DNA of 64,000 nt from Lycium barbarum (Eukaryota > Streptophyta > Magnoliopsida > Solanales > Solanaceae), in NCBI RefSeq assembly GCF_019175385.1, contig NC_083345.1, positions 112,764,480 to 112,828,479 on the forward strand, written 5' to 3'. The notes under the pieces were generated by a model. It had not been told where the DNA came from. It ran no database searches and was given only the letters and a program-made list of their open reading frames with translations. Of this stretch, positions 12,313 to 25,428 are shown one piece after another; the first letter of the stretch is position 1, and every line of letters starts with the position of its first letter. Made by a program: the position numbers and the translations under genes.

Positions 12313-12712
12313 GTCTTTGGAAAAGCTTGTCATTTACCAGTTGAATTAACCTCTGCTGGAAAAAATAGATTTCTCCAAATTAATGAATTAGAAGAAATAA
12401 GGTTGGGAGCCTATGAAAATACTAGAATTTTTAAAGAAAAAACAAAAAAAATGGCATGACAATTTGATCTGACCAAAGAGTTTTAAAATCGGAGACTTGG
12501 TAATTCTTTATAATAGCAGGCTTAGGCTCTTTCCAGGAAAACTAAAATCCCGATGGGCAGGTCCTTACAATGTTACAAATGTCACTTCATATGGAGCTAT
12601 TGAAATTCAACAGATCAATGGCGGAAACAAGTTTAAGGTAAATGGTCACAGGCTGAAATTATATTTTGGAGGACAATTTGAGGAACAACCATTGGTGACT
12701 CTGATTAAATAA
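12313..12712 (+). pseudogene. Integrase C-terminus, Athila-like
   Basis: It begins in the conserved phrase VFGKACHLPVE and continues through NELEEIRLGAYEN to VILYNSRLRLFPGKLKSRWA and FKVNGHRLKLYF. This is the integrase tail characteristic of Athila/Tat-type gypsy elements. In-frame stops at 12458 and near 12484, plus a frame shift, interrupt the first third; the last 215 bases are open to a TAA. No catalytic core remains. Confidence 0.88.
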
Positions 12713-13115
12713 TGAACCAAGAAGTCAATAAGTCGAGCTGGCGACATTAAACTCAGAACTCCCACTTCCAACCCATAGCCATTGAGGGTGAAGCAATGGA
12801 ACCTCATAAGTCCAATATAAATTTGCATCAATAAATTTCTTAACCAATTAATCTGGTTAATATCCAGGTTAGTGTACAACCGGAGCATCTCATGAAGGCC
12901 TCTACAAAAACAGAGTCACCTACAAAGGAGTAATTCCACGGTGATCGGTATGCCTAAGTAACTGGTTGGTTAACCAATTTACTGTACAAGTTAATTACTG
13001 GCTCAGGTAATTTTTTGGTTTATAATAAACCAAGATCAAATAACTCATAACGTCTTGAATTAACCAGCCTATAATATAGATGTATTTCTTTTTAAAGTAT
13101 GTTTTTGTGTGCATA

Positions 13116-13147
<32 letters not shown>

Positions 13148-13321
13148 CATATTAGTCAGAACATAAGTTTTATTTTATCTTTTTTAAAAAAATGGAGGTG
13201 GAGTTGGAGGACTCGTTTAAGCTGATTTTCATCTGGAAGAATGAAAAGCTCAAGTGTGGGGAGACTTTTTGGATCTAATCCACCTGTTTTTGTGTATATA
13301 TGCATATGCTACTTCTGTTTA

Positions 13322-13440
<119 letters not shown>

Positions 13441-14750
13441 GCAGTAGGTGAAAAAGAAGATGGAATCTGGGAAATACTTTAATACCTCAAAGTGGGTAAT
13501 ATTGTATTCCTCTCTAACAATGATTAGGAACTAGTAATGGGTAACTCTTTGATGGGACCAAGAACAAAAAAATAAAAAAGTTTTTTTCTTTGTATAAAAC
13601 TATGTTATGGCATACATAAGGTGTGGGACTGCAGTTTCTTTCAAGTTTTCTTCTGCAGTTGTAAATTTGAAAGCTAAAAATATTTTTACTTTATTTATAA
13701 GTATTATATATGTATTTCTTTAAACTTGATCTTGTTGTAGGTATTTTAGTTAAAAAAAAAGTTCTTTACATTATGTTCAAGATTATTTTCTTTTTACCTT
13801 CACCAAATGATTTTCATGTCTACGATTTTGACTTTGTGAAAGAGAGAGCAATCGTCTTCAACTCAAGAAATCATTGGAATTGAGAAAATTTATGATCACC
13901 AAACAGGAAGAATCACTCTATTAGCTAGAACTTACTCTTAATGTTTTTCAAGGAGAAATAATTGATGACACTTATTTTTGAAAAATGATATTAGGCCTTC
14001 TTTCATAGCCTATTTTAACCTTTTCATTTTTATCCAAGCATACACATTTTCCCTTTTAGAACCCTTCTTTGAGCCATAATTTTTTTTTCTGGACACCATA
14101 ATATTCTACATATATGTGTGTATATACATATATACGCGCACACACACAGAGATCCCCTAGTTTTTCCAGCTATAAATAAATGAGCAGAAACCAAAAAAGG
14201 GAAGAAAGTGAAAGAAAAAAAAAAAGAAAATTGTGAATATACAAGTCTTTGAGACATTGCAAAAGAGGAGAAATGAAAATCAAGAAAAGTTTATCAAATG
14301 GAAAAAAAAAACTTTATATATCTACTCCATGCTGGGAGAATAAAAGTCACTATTAAGATATCCTTACCTTACAAGCCTGAAGCCTGACATTATAAGCCAA
14401 TAAATGTCCTAAGATGATTTCAGAAAACAGTGTCGAATCTATATTAGTGGAGACAAACATAAGGAGCAAGCCTATGGACAAGACTGTGATACTCAATGAA
14501 TAAGTGATCATAAATTTATCAATTCTAAAAGATTCAGGGAAAAAAAGAGTGCAAGTTCTTTCTGATCAAAGCTAAATTCAGAAATCACGAAAAATATTTG
14601 GTGAACTTAAAAAGGTTAGATTATATTGAGCATTATGAAAGAAATTTATTTTTGAATAATTTTTCTATCCTATAAAGATCATTGATTTTTAAATGTTTGA
14701 AAATTATCTTTTTCCTCGAGGACGAGCAAATATTCAAGTATGGGGGAGTT

Positions 14751-16246
14751 TGATGGATATAAATTATTCATGATATTTTGTATATAAAAATAAGTTTTTA
14801 AATATAACATGAATAAATATATCCTATCCTCGCATATTTTCTGACAAGTTCTACAGAAAGAAGAGTACTGCAGAAGAATAGAGAAGAAACAAATTGTTAA
14901 AGAAGTAAGCAAAGAATTCAATAGGTGCAACCACGAATTCACAAGTCATAACTATGGAGTTTTACATGTGGGAATTACAAAGGATAACATTGGGAGAAGT
15001 TGCATAATCTCACACCTGTCAAGTGTTGAAATCCACGGGTGTCACCGCCACTTTCATACTCACACCCGTCAACTATGGGCACCGCTGCTTTCATATTCAC
15101 ACCCGTCAACTATGGGCATCAAGAAAGGAGTTGCAAAATTTACGGGTGCGACTACCATTGTTATACTCTCACCCGTCAAGTAGGTCATAGGTGTGAGCAC
15201 TACTTCAAGGAATGCATTCGTAGGGTGGAGATACTACATTTTCCTATAAATAGAAGCATCACTTTGCTTACAAATCATCCAATAATTTAGAAGACAAAGT
15301 GTTAATCTTGTTCTATTCTCTTTTCTTTCCTTTGGAGTAAAAATATTTCTCCATGTCTTTCAATATTTCTAGCTTCTTAAATTCATATTTTCTCTTTCCT
15401 ATCTCCATAATGGAGTAATCTCTTTTTGTTGGGATAGTTGATGAAACTTGGTATAATGTTATATTATCATATTTTAATCATTCCTCATCTTGATATTATT
15501 TAAGTGTCACACTTTGTGTTGGAATGATATGTTCTACTAATCATTATCGCTACTTAGTATATTTTGTGTTATGATTATAATTATATTAATTTGTACTTCT
15601 AACAAGGAGGGAAATAAATATACTATAATAATCACATAAAATATATATGTAATAATAATTTTTAGTCATCTATTATTCCAAATCATTGAACTTGCTTCTT
15701 TTAATCCTAATTCTCACGGAGGGGTTATTTCAAGTTAGTTCTTAGGTTTAAATCTTTATCTTATTTCTTTCCGTCCTAATTCTCGTGGAGGGACAGTCTC
15801 AAATAAGTTTATTGATTTGAGGGATCTCTATCTTATTTCTTTCAATTCTAATTCTCGCGGAGGGATTGTTTCAAATAAGTTTATTGATTTAAGGACTAAT
15901 CACAAGAGGTCTTTATTCCTCATAACACCAATCAAGTGTAGGAACTATTTCTACTGTTTTATGGAATTTACTAAAAAAAGGTTTTATTGTCATATATACA
16001 CTAAGTGGATTCAACGACTCCCAACTCTTTCTTTTAAGATAATCTTTTGAAAGTTGTTTCTTTTGTTAAAGTAATTTACAAATTTAAGTCACTACTCTCC
16101 TTTCATCAATCTGATTCTCTCAAATAGCGGCAAAAATACTACAAGTCTATAGCATAGATTTTTCAATCTCTGTGGGACGATATCTTAAACTATATTAGAA
16201 TTTGACAGAGTACGAGCGAAATTTCCTATACACTTGGGCCTCGTCA
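14751..16246 (+). repeat. 3' LTR, Athila-like (1496 bp)
   Basis: Starts TGATGG and ends CGTCA. It contains alternating ACACCCGT and ACGGGTGT motifs at 15010-15200 and a 70-bp repeat with TAATTCTC.CGGAGGG present three times (about 15707, 15777, 15849). The short open frames inside are not genes. Confidence 0.88.
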
Positions 16247-16251
16247 CTCGC

Positions 16252-17470
16252 CCAATCTCTCACAGCCTTAATCTTCTGAGGATCCACCATGATCCCATCC
16301 TTAGACACAGTGTGGCCCAAGAACGCCACAGACTCCAACCAAAACTCGCACTTCAAAAAACTTAGCAAACATGCTATTCTTCTTCAACAACCCAAGTACA
16401 GTGCGAAGATGGCTCTCATGCTCCTCTCTACTCTTGGAATGTACCAAGATATCATCAATAAACACAATCACAAAGGAATCAAGAAATGGCCTAAAGATGT
16501 CATTCATCAAAGTCATAAATGCAGCTAAGACATTGGTAAGCCCAAATGACATCACCAAAAAACTCATAATGTCCATATCTCGTCTGAAAGGCTGTCTTCG
16601 GAATATCTTCAGCCCTAATCCTGAGGATAGTAAGTCAGTCTTCAAAAACACTGAAGCACCCCGAAGCTGGTCTAATAAATCATCAATACGAGGCATAGGA
16701 CACTTGTTCCGAATAGTAACCTTGTTCATCTGGCGATAATCAATACACATCCTCATAAATCCATCCTTCTTCTTCACAAGTAACACAGGAGCACCCCAAT
16801 GGGAGACACTCGATCTAATAAACCTTTTCCTTAATAAATCCTGCAACTGCTCCTTAAGTTCTCTCAACTCGGCCGGTGCCATCTCATATGGAAGAATAGA
16901 AATAGGGCGAGTGCTCGGATCCAAGTCAATACAGAAGTCGCGATCGGGTGAAATATCCAGCAAATCCGTCGGAAATACCTTCGCGAACTTGATCACAATA
17001 GGAATGGACTCAAGGGGTGGATATGCAACAGTAGTGTCACGCACGTGAGCCAGATAAGCTAAATACTCCTTATTGACTAATATTTTCGCTTGAAGGAAGG
17101 AAATGATCTTCTTCGGAGCGGGGCTAAGAGTACCCCTCCACTCAAGTCTAAGAATGCCCGGCATGGCTAACGCGACTGTCTTGGCATGACAGTCCAAGAT
17201 CGCATGATAAGGAGAAAGCCAGGTCATACCTAAGATAATATCAAAGTCCACCATATCAAGAATCATCAAATCTACCCAAGTGTCATACCTTATAAAAGTA
17301 ACCAAACGCGACTGATAAACTCGATCAACCATAACGGAATCTCCAACCGGAGTAGACACATAAACAGGTATATTTATGCTATCACAAGTCAAATCCCAAT
17401 CAACGACATGATATACAAACAATTACAAATAAGTGGATCCAGCATCAAATAACACACATGTTGCTCTATG
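16252..17470 (-). pseudogene. Protease and reverse transcriptase of gypsy element
   Basis: The protease active-site phrase VLFDAGST is readable at about 17430-17455 but is followed within three codons by a stop. The second protease landmark is [20 protein letters not shown]. Reverse transcriptase follows with [36 protein letters not shown] and FIDDIL, the catalytic F/Y-x-D-D box. A 374-codon stretch (16301-17422) is open, but parts are frame-shifted relative to the family ([20 protein letters not shown] replaces the usual sequence). The Athila-like insertion follows codon sequence VRDWAS at 16252. Confidence 0.9.
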
Positions 17471-17473
17471 ACG

Positions 17474-19049
17474 GACAGAAACAATACCTGAGATAACAGC
17501 GTCTGAGGCCTCTGCCTCGGGTCTACTAAGGAATGAGTAACACTGGGAACCACCACGCCCAGACTGAGATCCACCTCTCGAACTCTGGGGCCCACCTCTA
17601 CCAACCTGGGATCCACCTCTAGAAATCTGAGAACCACTGCGGCCTGACTGAGCACCGCCTCTCTGAGAAGCACCACCTCGACTACCTGACGATGTCGGAG
17701 TCCTCTGGGACTGATAATCCTACCTGGATCGGGGACACCTCCTCGCAATGTGACCAATCTATCCACACACAAAGCAACCCCTAGAGGGCGGAGACTGATA
17801 AACTGAAGCTGAGGACCCGGCTAGAAAACCCTGTCTACTAATCAAGAAAATGAGCTCTCAGGAGCTCTCTGCCTGGGTGGCTCACTGGAGGAAGCCTGCA
17901 AAGCTAAATGCATAGGGCGGTCGGAATATGGTCGATACGGCCTAGAAGACTGACCAACGCCCCTCAAACTAGAACCACCATAACTCCCAATCTGACGCTG
18001 CCTCTTTTTACTACCCCCTCCAAATGCACGGGCCTTAGCGGCCTCAACTAAAGAAGTATGATCAATGATAGATTGGAAGGAAGCCCCCATAGCCTCCATC
18101 TAAAGGCAAGGAATCTGAAGATAACCGACTAGCCCACCAACAAAGCGCATAATCCTGTCATGCTCGATAGGAATCAAAGAAGCTGAATAACGGACTAGAT
18201 ACAGATAGCGAGTCACATAGGCCTCCATAAATAATCCCCTCTGCTGAAGATGTAGAAACTCATCCCTACGCGCCTCCCTCAAAACTCGGGGCACATACTT
18301 CTTAAGAAAGAACCGGTAGAACTGAGTTCATGTCAGAGGAGGAGAACCCTTAGGTTGCAAGCGACAAAATACCTCCACCAAGTTTTCGTGTCGCCGCGAA
18401 ACTGGTAGGATACATAGTTAACTCCATGGGACTCTACGATCCCCATTCTATATAGAAACTCATGCATATCTAAGATGAACTCATAAGTATCCTCTGCAGA
18501 GGTGCCCGAAAACCTTGGCGGCTCCAAATTTCTAAACCTCCCAACAAGATCCTGATCAGTCAATGTTGTAACAGGGTCTGCCACGGATCTAAGATCATCC
18601 CTTGGGGTTGGCACTGCATCAATACAAGGAGCCATATTTACAACGGGATGTGCTACTCGAGTAGGTCGCTGTTTAGGGGTCTGGTCCCCAACTCTAGTAT
18701 GAGAACCTCCGCCCGGAGTAGTAACACCAACGGCAGCCTGCTGGGCATCTAGATGGAGTAGAACACGGACCATAATATCTTGCATACTCTGATCAGAAGT
18801 AATCTCAGGTTGTGTCCGTGCTGGGGCCACATCATTCTCGGTGGCCTAGTCTCGAACCTGTTGATCCTCAGGCTTTAGAGACGGAGATCTCTCGCGCTGC
18901 TGTCCTACCGCAGGAGCCCTGCCCCTGACAGAGGTAGCCCCGCAGCCTCTAGCTCTGCGGCTCCTTCTAGCTATCGCTCGCCCTCTGGTGCCAGCCGTAG
19001 CTGTGGGCTCTGGCACCTGGCCTCGGGCTATAGTAGCTCGAGTCCTCAC
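17474..19049 (-). pseudogene. gag of gypsy element, broken
   Basis: The N-terminal region is basic (RTRATIARGQ). The expected first codon at 19047-19049 reads GTG, so the family's ATG appears lost. The capsid-like region has LVGRFRNLEPPRFSGTSAED and the zinc knuckle CFVCG-stop-IGHIARRC at about 17735-17780, a CX2CX4HX4C motif split by a TAG. Further stops fall near 18835, 18330, 18095 and 17835. Gag would form the particle and bind RNA; this copy cannot. Confidence 0.88.
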
Positions 19050-19250
19050 TATTTGAGAGAGAAGAAATAAGAGTCAGATAACAATTTGATTGTTCCAGAT
19101 ACTAATTAGAATAAAGTAGCACGAAAGAAGGAAAGAAAATAAAATCTTCCTAGATGTCTATAGCCTCTCGCAGATAAGTACGGAGCTCATCGTACCGATC
19201 CACTAGACTCTACTAGACAGGCTCTTATATTATAGACCAGGTAACCTAGA

Positions 19251-19262
19251 GATTTGATACCA
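19251..19262 (-). other. Primer-binding site, gypsy element
   Basis: The minus strand reads TGGTATCAAATC three bases after the LTR end GGGTCGTGACA. The first eight bases match the usual plant initiator tRNA-Met primer site (TGGTATCAGAGC); the last four have decayed. Confidence 0.75.
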
Positions 19263-21218
19263 ACTTGTCACGACCCAATTTAGCTAAATCCCGCGGACAC
19301 CTATCTTTCCCACCTCGGTAGGCGAACTCTCAACCCAACAATAGTAAAAACATAAACAAATAATTAAATAAGCGGAAGAGATAAAATCACGTAAGTCTGA
19401 CGATAATAATATAGAAAATATGCGGAAGTAAGGAAAATACACCCCAGAGTCTGGTCTAATCCATACAAGAGCATCTAACTAGAATCTACAAGTCTGGAAA
19501 TTCAATAATACATCAAGTCTGAATATGTCTCGGAATAGAAAATAAGCCATAAATAAAGAAGAATCTTCAAGGCGGCAGACATCTTGTGCTCACCCTGTAG
19601 AATCTAAGCAACTCTCGGAATGACTATAAGCCACGAGAAACAGAGGTCGATCCCACTTGGAATTCTGCATTCATAAAAGAATGCAGCAAGTGTAGGTTAG
19701 TACAAAACCACAGTACTGGTAGGTATCATAAGCCCACCGAGTCTAGCTAACACATATCAAGTCAATAAAGTAAGATAAACAGATATCAATCAAGGTATAA
19801 GTCAAACACAAGCTAGAAATCAAGTACACGTCATCACCTACGTTATAGCATTTAAATCCAAGTGTGCCAAGTCTCAATATATTTAATCTGAATCCAAATA
19901 ACACAAGTATATCACCAGATCATCTCAAAAAAAGCCATAGTGCAATGTAATGCAATAATGTATGAAATATGAATGCAATGCAATGTTGTGTACACATGTA
20001 CTCTGGATGGAAGTATCGACATCTGGGTAGCACAACCCATGGGGGACCCGCAAAGTCCATGTACCTCATAGTTTGGCAATAACCTCGGATACAACTACCT
20101 CACGATCCCATCACAAACCTCGAGAATCGCTACACACAACCTCAATTGCGAGACAACCATCGGATATCGATCCTCACGTCACTATCATCCAACTTAGCCC
20201 AACTCATCACAGTGCTTCCTCAAGTATCACCAATGTATCAACAATATATCATGAAGGATGAGAATTCATGCAATGTATGAGTACAATATCAATAATCAGA
20301 TCAATATCACAAGTACCAACCATGGGTGCGCCAACAATATCATGAAAAGGCTACAGAAGCCATTGAGCACTATCCTCGTATCAACGTCAACAAGTAAGAT
20401 ACTACAATATTATGATCAAGATATATCGATAGTCTCCAATATTTACTATTATCACGTGGCCTCTAGCCAATAGCAATAGAACAAATCAAATCACAGCACA
20501 ACGGGGTGGCTAACCCCAATCACACAATAGAGCCCAACCTAAGACAATATCTAACCCAACTTCATACCCGAAGGTTTACATGCATTCTCCGAAAATATCA
20601 TTTAAATATATGCTTCGCTAAACGAAGTCTTACCAAAGGTAAATTGTAAACTACCTGGAAGGCCAAACAACGATATCACCAACAATCACTCCTTAGCCTT
20701 TCCCTTTCCTTTGAGCCTCGAGATCAAGAATGTCTAAGCATATTTGAATCATGGAATTAAAGTCAAGAAGAACATCAAACAAACTCTACTTCTATTCAAA
20801 ACCCAAATTTCCAACCTATGAAATAGGATTTATGAACTAGAAGGGTGAAATTAGGAATCTAAAGGTCCCAACATGAAATTAAACCTCTAGTCATCAATTC
20901 CCATCAATAGCAAGCTAGAATAATCAACAATCCACTCAATTTCGTATTCTAGGCAAAACCCCCAAATTTGGGTATAAACCCTAACTTTCAATTCCACAAA
21001 TTAGCCTCTAATTAGAAAGAAGTTATGAAATAAAGGATTCTAATCATCAATTCAATGCTTAAAGAAACTAATCCAACCAACAAATCATGATTTAGAACCC
21101 TAGAAGGAATATGCATTAAACCCCTTTTTAATCTTCAATCACTTAATGAACTATCAAGACAAAGGGATTCTAAGATGATTAGAGGTAATGGAATAGCAAA
21201 GAGATTGGAAGGACTTAC

Positions 21219-22148
21219 TGATATCAACGAGGATAGCGGGAGACTTAGAATTAGAAATTAGAAATAGGGAAGGATTGATTCTTAAGAAAGAAGAACACAA
21301 GTTCAAGTATTTGATACTTAAAACATTGTTTAATAGTGAAAGAAAGAATTGAATCAATTAAGAAGAAGAAGAAAAGGAGGGAAGGAACTCAAATGAGGAA
21401 TCTTACCATTGAAGGATCCAAGTTACGGTTCAAAGTAGAACAAAAAGGGCATAACCCAAAAGAGAACCTCAAAGGTCTCCACAAGCCACAAGGCTATTAT
21501 ATTAATATTAATCAAACTTGGTTCCAATGAAAAAGAAAGTACCCTTTTATATGGGAGAAATGGTGGCTGCCACCCTAAAGAAAATAAAAACCATTCTAGA
21601 CTTCAAAGTTGGTCAAACTAAATCAATTCAGGTGTAATTTCCAAGCTGCATAGAATACCACCAATTATTTGTTCTAAGGTGCATAGAAGACCACCAACAT
21701 TTGTTTCAATGTTCATAGAAAACCACCAAACATTTGTTCCAATGTGCATAGAAGACGACCAACACTTTGTTCAATAAAAACATTAAATGTAGTCAACATA
21801 GCATTAAATGATCTTCTAGAAACACAAGTATGGGCTGCTGAACTTGTTCCTTCTTTGGGCATGTTTTGGGCCATAATCCAACTCACTTTGGTCTTCAATT
21901 TGGGCCTCCAATTAGTATTAAGACTTTCCCAAAAGATCTACTTTGGGCTGGAGCTATTCCTCCATTACAAGACATGTTTTCATTACCAAATTAAGCCCAT
22001 TAAAGCAATTTGATATTTTTTAGTCTTCAATGAAAATTAAGCTTCCTTGGTTGCTATCATTCTCCCCTTCTTATAGAAGATTCGTCTTGAATCTTGGTGG
22101 TGACATTTTTTGCTCCTTAATGCATTTGAGCCTCCATGGTTGCTATTA
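21219..22148 (-). repeat. 3' LTR, non-autonomous element
   Basis: The minus strand begins TAATAGCAACC (one base changed from the TG of its partner) and ends TTGATATCA. By eye it matches the 5' LTR at about 90-95%, so the insertion is not very recent. Confidence 0.92.
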
Positions 22149-22161
22149 TTCTCCCCCTCTT
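22149..22161 (-). other. Polypurine tract
   Basis: The minus strand reads AAGAGGGGGAGAA directly before the 3' LTR. This is the primer site for plus-strand DNA synthesis. Confidence 0.85.
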
Positions 22162-23697
22162 AAAGAAGATTCATCCTCGAATCTTGACATTGACCTGCAA
22201 CCAATATGATAATCACAATAAGTAGGGAGCAAACAAAGGAAACAAAACAAGCATTTGGTAAAACCAACACAAGGTAGCGACCATGCAACCACTTAACCCA
22301 CTTAGTTCTTTTATCTACAAACACCCCTTTTAAATATCCAAGCATTACATCATCTAATAGAATAATGTAATTTCCAACACAAGAACTAAAAACACCATTC
22401 ATAAGCTCTTTAAACAGTACAAGATCTTTAGCCAGACCAAAAGCATATGAATACCAAGAAAACATACCATATTTGCTCTTTCTAAACAACTTAACCTCAC
22501 CATTCGATATACTATGGTCAAGATATGGATCAAAAGTTATTTTCTTGTGAAGTGACTTGGAATGAACCTGCAAATAAGAATCTAGAAAACAAGATAAAGA
22601 TATTGTGAAGTTGGAAACATGTGAGCACTTATCCTTTTCCACACTTGAGCTACTACATTCTGCACCTAGCTCAACTTTCTCAATATCTACGGTACTAAAA
22701 GCTTCATGTGTCTCAATGTCTTCATTGGAAACTTCATCACCTTTGCTTCCTTCATTGGAATCCCAAAGTGGACAAAAATGTACAGTAAACTCATGTTTAG
22801 TATCATCCCACAATGGGTTATCCCACACTTTAAAACCTTGACCAATGAGATTGTCTTCTTCAAGTGAGTTGTCATCATCCTTTACACAAAGTTCATCCTC
22901 AATTTTATGCATGAAAGGAGATAAAAGACTAAAACAAGAAAGAGTTAGTTGATTAGCATATGAACAAGATTCACCCTCTCTCAAATTTTCTTGGATTTGT
23001 TCACTCAACTTATCTCGTCCCTCACTTTCATCACATTATGGCAGACTGCTCACGTGAGAAGAACAACCAAAAAAGTTAGGTTCACTCTAAATTTGAGTTA
23101 TATCTTCACTTAAAACTCTTGATTCAACAAATTGTGGTACAAGTTCAGTTTTGTTTGCATCTACAAATAGATCATCTATAAGGTCATACCACATGAGATA
23201 CATGAGATCATCAAGCTCAACTTTGTCTTCTACTTGTAATTGTTTCCACGAATCATCAGCCTTTGCTCCTTTCAAATCCCATTTAAAGCTAGATTCTTCC
23301 TTCAATTGTTGTTCCAACACTTCAATGGGTTCTTTTTCAATAACCTGCACATTTGGAGCACAAACACTAGAAAAGAATGAGTTAATTGGTTAGAACTTGA
23401 ACAAGAATCTTTCATACTTATGCACTCAATTCTTTTAATCTCTTCTTTTTCCTCGTCTCTCAAGTGTACTTGTTCACTCTCTATTTTACCTCTTGAGCTC
23501 ACGTCACTCAATTCTTTCCACTTATTTCTGCTTCTTAACAACTCACTCTTTTCACTCATCACTTCCTCTCTTGAGTTGTCAAGTTGCTCACCCTCACTTC
23601 TCTCTTTCTTTTGTCTCTCATCCTCACTTTTGTTTGGTGTAGAGAAGGTTCTCAATGCGGTATCATCCCTTTTTATCCCGGGCAAGGTATGCTGCAA
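22160..23697 (-). pseudogene. Unknown acidic ORF region of non-autonomous element
   Basis: Three open stretches follow the protease-like frame: 23302-23697, 23087-23350 and 22160-23008. The last two share a frame and are separated by stops near 23030-23089; the first is in another frame. The reading is rich in E, D, K and S (EEKEEIKRIECISMKDSC, DDDNSLEEDNLIGQGFKVWD). It has two related blocks, SCSSSNQLTHSFL and SCSYANQLTLSCF, so an ancestral duplication within one longer protein is likely. The final stretch ends in a hydrophobic run (VSFVCSLLIVIIILVAG) just before the polypurine tract. I recognise no family. The 22160-23008 stretch opens on a TTG rather than an ATG, which supports a continuous, now broken, ancestral frame. 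Confidence 0.6.
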
Positions 23698-24533
23698 TAA
23701 GTATCACAAGTTACCATATTCTTGCCTAGAATCCCTCTTTTATCCCTTGGAGGACTTCTAACATCAACTCTAATTTTAGGCTTCCCAATCCTACTATTGT
23801 TTCCCCTCTTGCAGACCTTTTCCTTTTCAAACACCTCTATTGATCTCCTTACCTTTAATCGATCTTCTTGAATCTCCGTAGGTGACAAAGATACAGGGGT
23901 AGTTCGTTTTCCATCATCTTTTACCAAGGAATGCCTATTCTTTTCTAGATCATATGAAACTTTCTTATAGAGATACCACGACTTTCCCAACAAGACATGA
24001 CATGTGAATAAGGGAACTACGTCACACCAGACCTCATCCTTGTATCTCCTAAGAGTTAATGACACTAACACCCTCTTCTCTACCTTCACTCCTTTTAAGG
24101 TGTAGGGTGAAGCATGCTTAACACAATACAAGCCCACTTTTTCAACAAAGTAAGCACTAACTAAGTTGTGACAAACATTCTTGTCAATCTTAGTCGCACA
24201 CACATTAGACAATACTTGCATTCTAGTTTGAAAAACCTTGTTAACTTTTGTAAGCTCACGACTTCTTCTATGACTTTTCACCAAATTATATCTTGCCGGA
24301 GTAGGTTTAATAGGACTCAAACTTCCAACTTCAACATAATCAGCACATTTATCACCATAACTAATGTCATCATAATTAGAAGATTCTTCACCACTATGAT
24401 CCTCACAAATGTTATTACCTTCACTCAAATCACAAATCTGATGTGACTCATCATAGCCACCATACTCTTCACAAAAATCATTGTACGCCCTTCTATCATC
24501 TGATTCCCAATCTTCTCCACTAGAATAATCCAT
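23673..24533 (-). CDS. Protease-like protein of non-autonomous element
   Basis: An ATG-initiated frame of 286 codons. Residues 1-75 are acidic (SSGEDWESDDRRAYNDFCEE). Residues about 105-190 resemble the pepsin-like protease region of Ty3/gypsy polyproteins: an active-site-like start, then FVEKVGLYCVKHASPYTL, VLVSLTLRRYKDEVWCDVVP and HVLLGKSWYLYKKVSYDLEK. Where the family has D-S/T-G, this copy reads IDKNVCHNLVS, so the catalytic triplet appears lost. The C-terminal third is basic. It probably descends from a gag-pol whose polymerase part was removed. An active protease is unlikely; a structural or RNA-binding role is possible but not shown. Confidence 0.6.
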   Translation of the reverse strand: MDYSSGEDWESDDRRAYNDFCEEYGGYDESHQICDLSEGNNICEDHSGEESSNYDDISYGDKCADYVEVGSLSPIKPTPARYNLVKSHRRSRELTKVNKVFQTRMQVLSNVCATKIDKNVCHNLVSAYFVEKVGLYCVKHASPYTLKGVKVEKRVLVSLTLRRYKDEVWCDVVPLFTCHVLLGKSWYLYKKVSYDLEKNRHSLVKDDGKRTTPVSLSPTEIQEDRLKVRRSIEVFEKEKVCKRGNNSRIGKPKIRVDVRSPPRDKRGILGKNMVTCDTYCSIPCPG

Positions 24534-25414
24534 CCCTTCACTCCAAATGCTTTCAGAATGTGTAAGACATGCTTTAAAAAAAGAAAAGAAAACAGTTAGT
24601 AGTAAAGTGATCTCACATACACTCTTTTACGTGTATCACTCAAGTAGTGGCTCTCAACACTCGTGTTTCACACTATTAGGCTTTTACCCTCAAATAATCT
24701 CACCACTCTTTCCTTTAACCACTCAAGGGCTGCTCCTCGAAGTTCTTCAATAAACCAACAACTCAAACACTTCAAAGTAAGTTCCAAAGCTTGGTTCAAG
24801 AATGGAGTTTATGTCAAACAAAGAAAAGGTCAATAAAAACTTAAACGGACTGGAAACAAGAAATACACAATGACAATAAAGAGAAAAACACGGAATAAAT
24901 TGGCATGAAACAAAGAACAAATATCTTTAAGACACAAAATTACTAGACAACTCTAAGTATGAACAAATACTTTAAGTATCTAGCAAGAGAACAAATAGAA
25001 AACTAAATGTAAGGAATAAACACTTCTAAGAAAAGATTTAGAACATATCAATGAGTTTTTATCCAAATGTGTTGTAATGACCTTGTACTCCTCAATGTGA
25101 CTTTTGAGTTCCTTGATGAGTAAAAGTCAAAGAATCTTTAAGACTAATGGGATTTTCAAGAGATAACAATCACAATGGATTTCCCAATAATTTAAGGTCA
25201 CCAAATCACAAGATAAAGGATTGAAGAAATCAAGAACAAGTAAAGAAAACTTAGAGAGTACTGTTCAAGGCACTGTTCACTTGAGCAGTTTTTTTCTAAC
25301 TTTTTTTTGGCTACTGTTCACCTGCTACAGTATTATTATTTTTCAGATTTGTTTTTTGGTATTTAGAATTCAAATCAACAGATCGGTGAGTATAAGAATA
25401 CTCAACCATCCAAA

Positions 25415-25426
25415 GCTCTGATACCA
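25415..25426 (-). other. Primer-binding site, tRNA-Met
   Basis: The minus strand reads TGGTATCAGAGC, exact for the plant initiator tRNA-Met, two bases after the 5' LTR end TTATCA. Confidence 0.95.
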
Positions 25427-25428
25427 CT

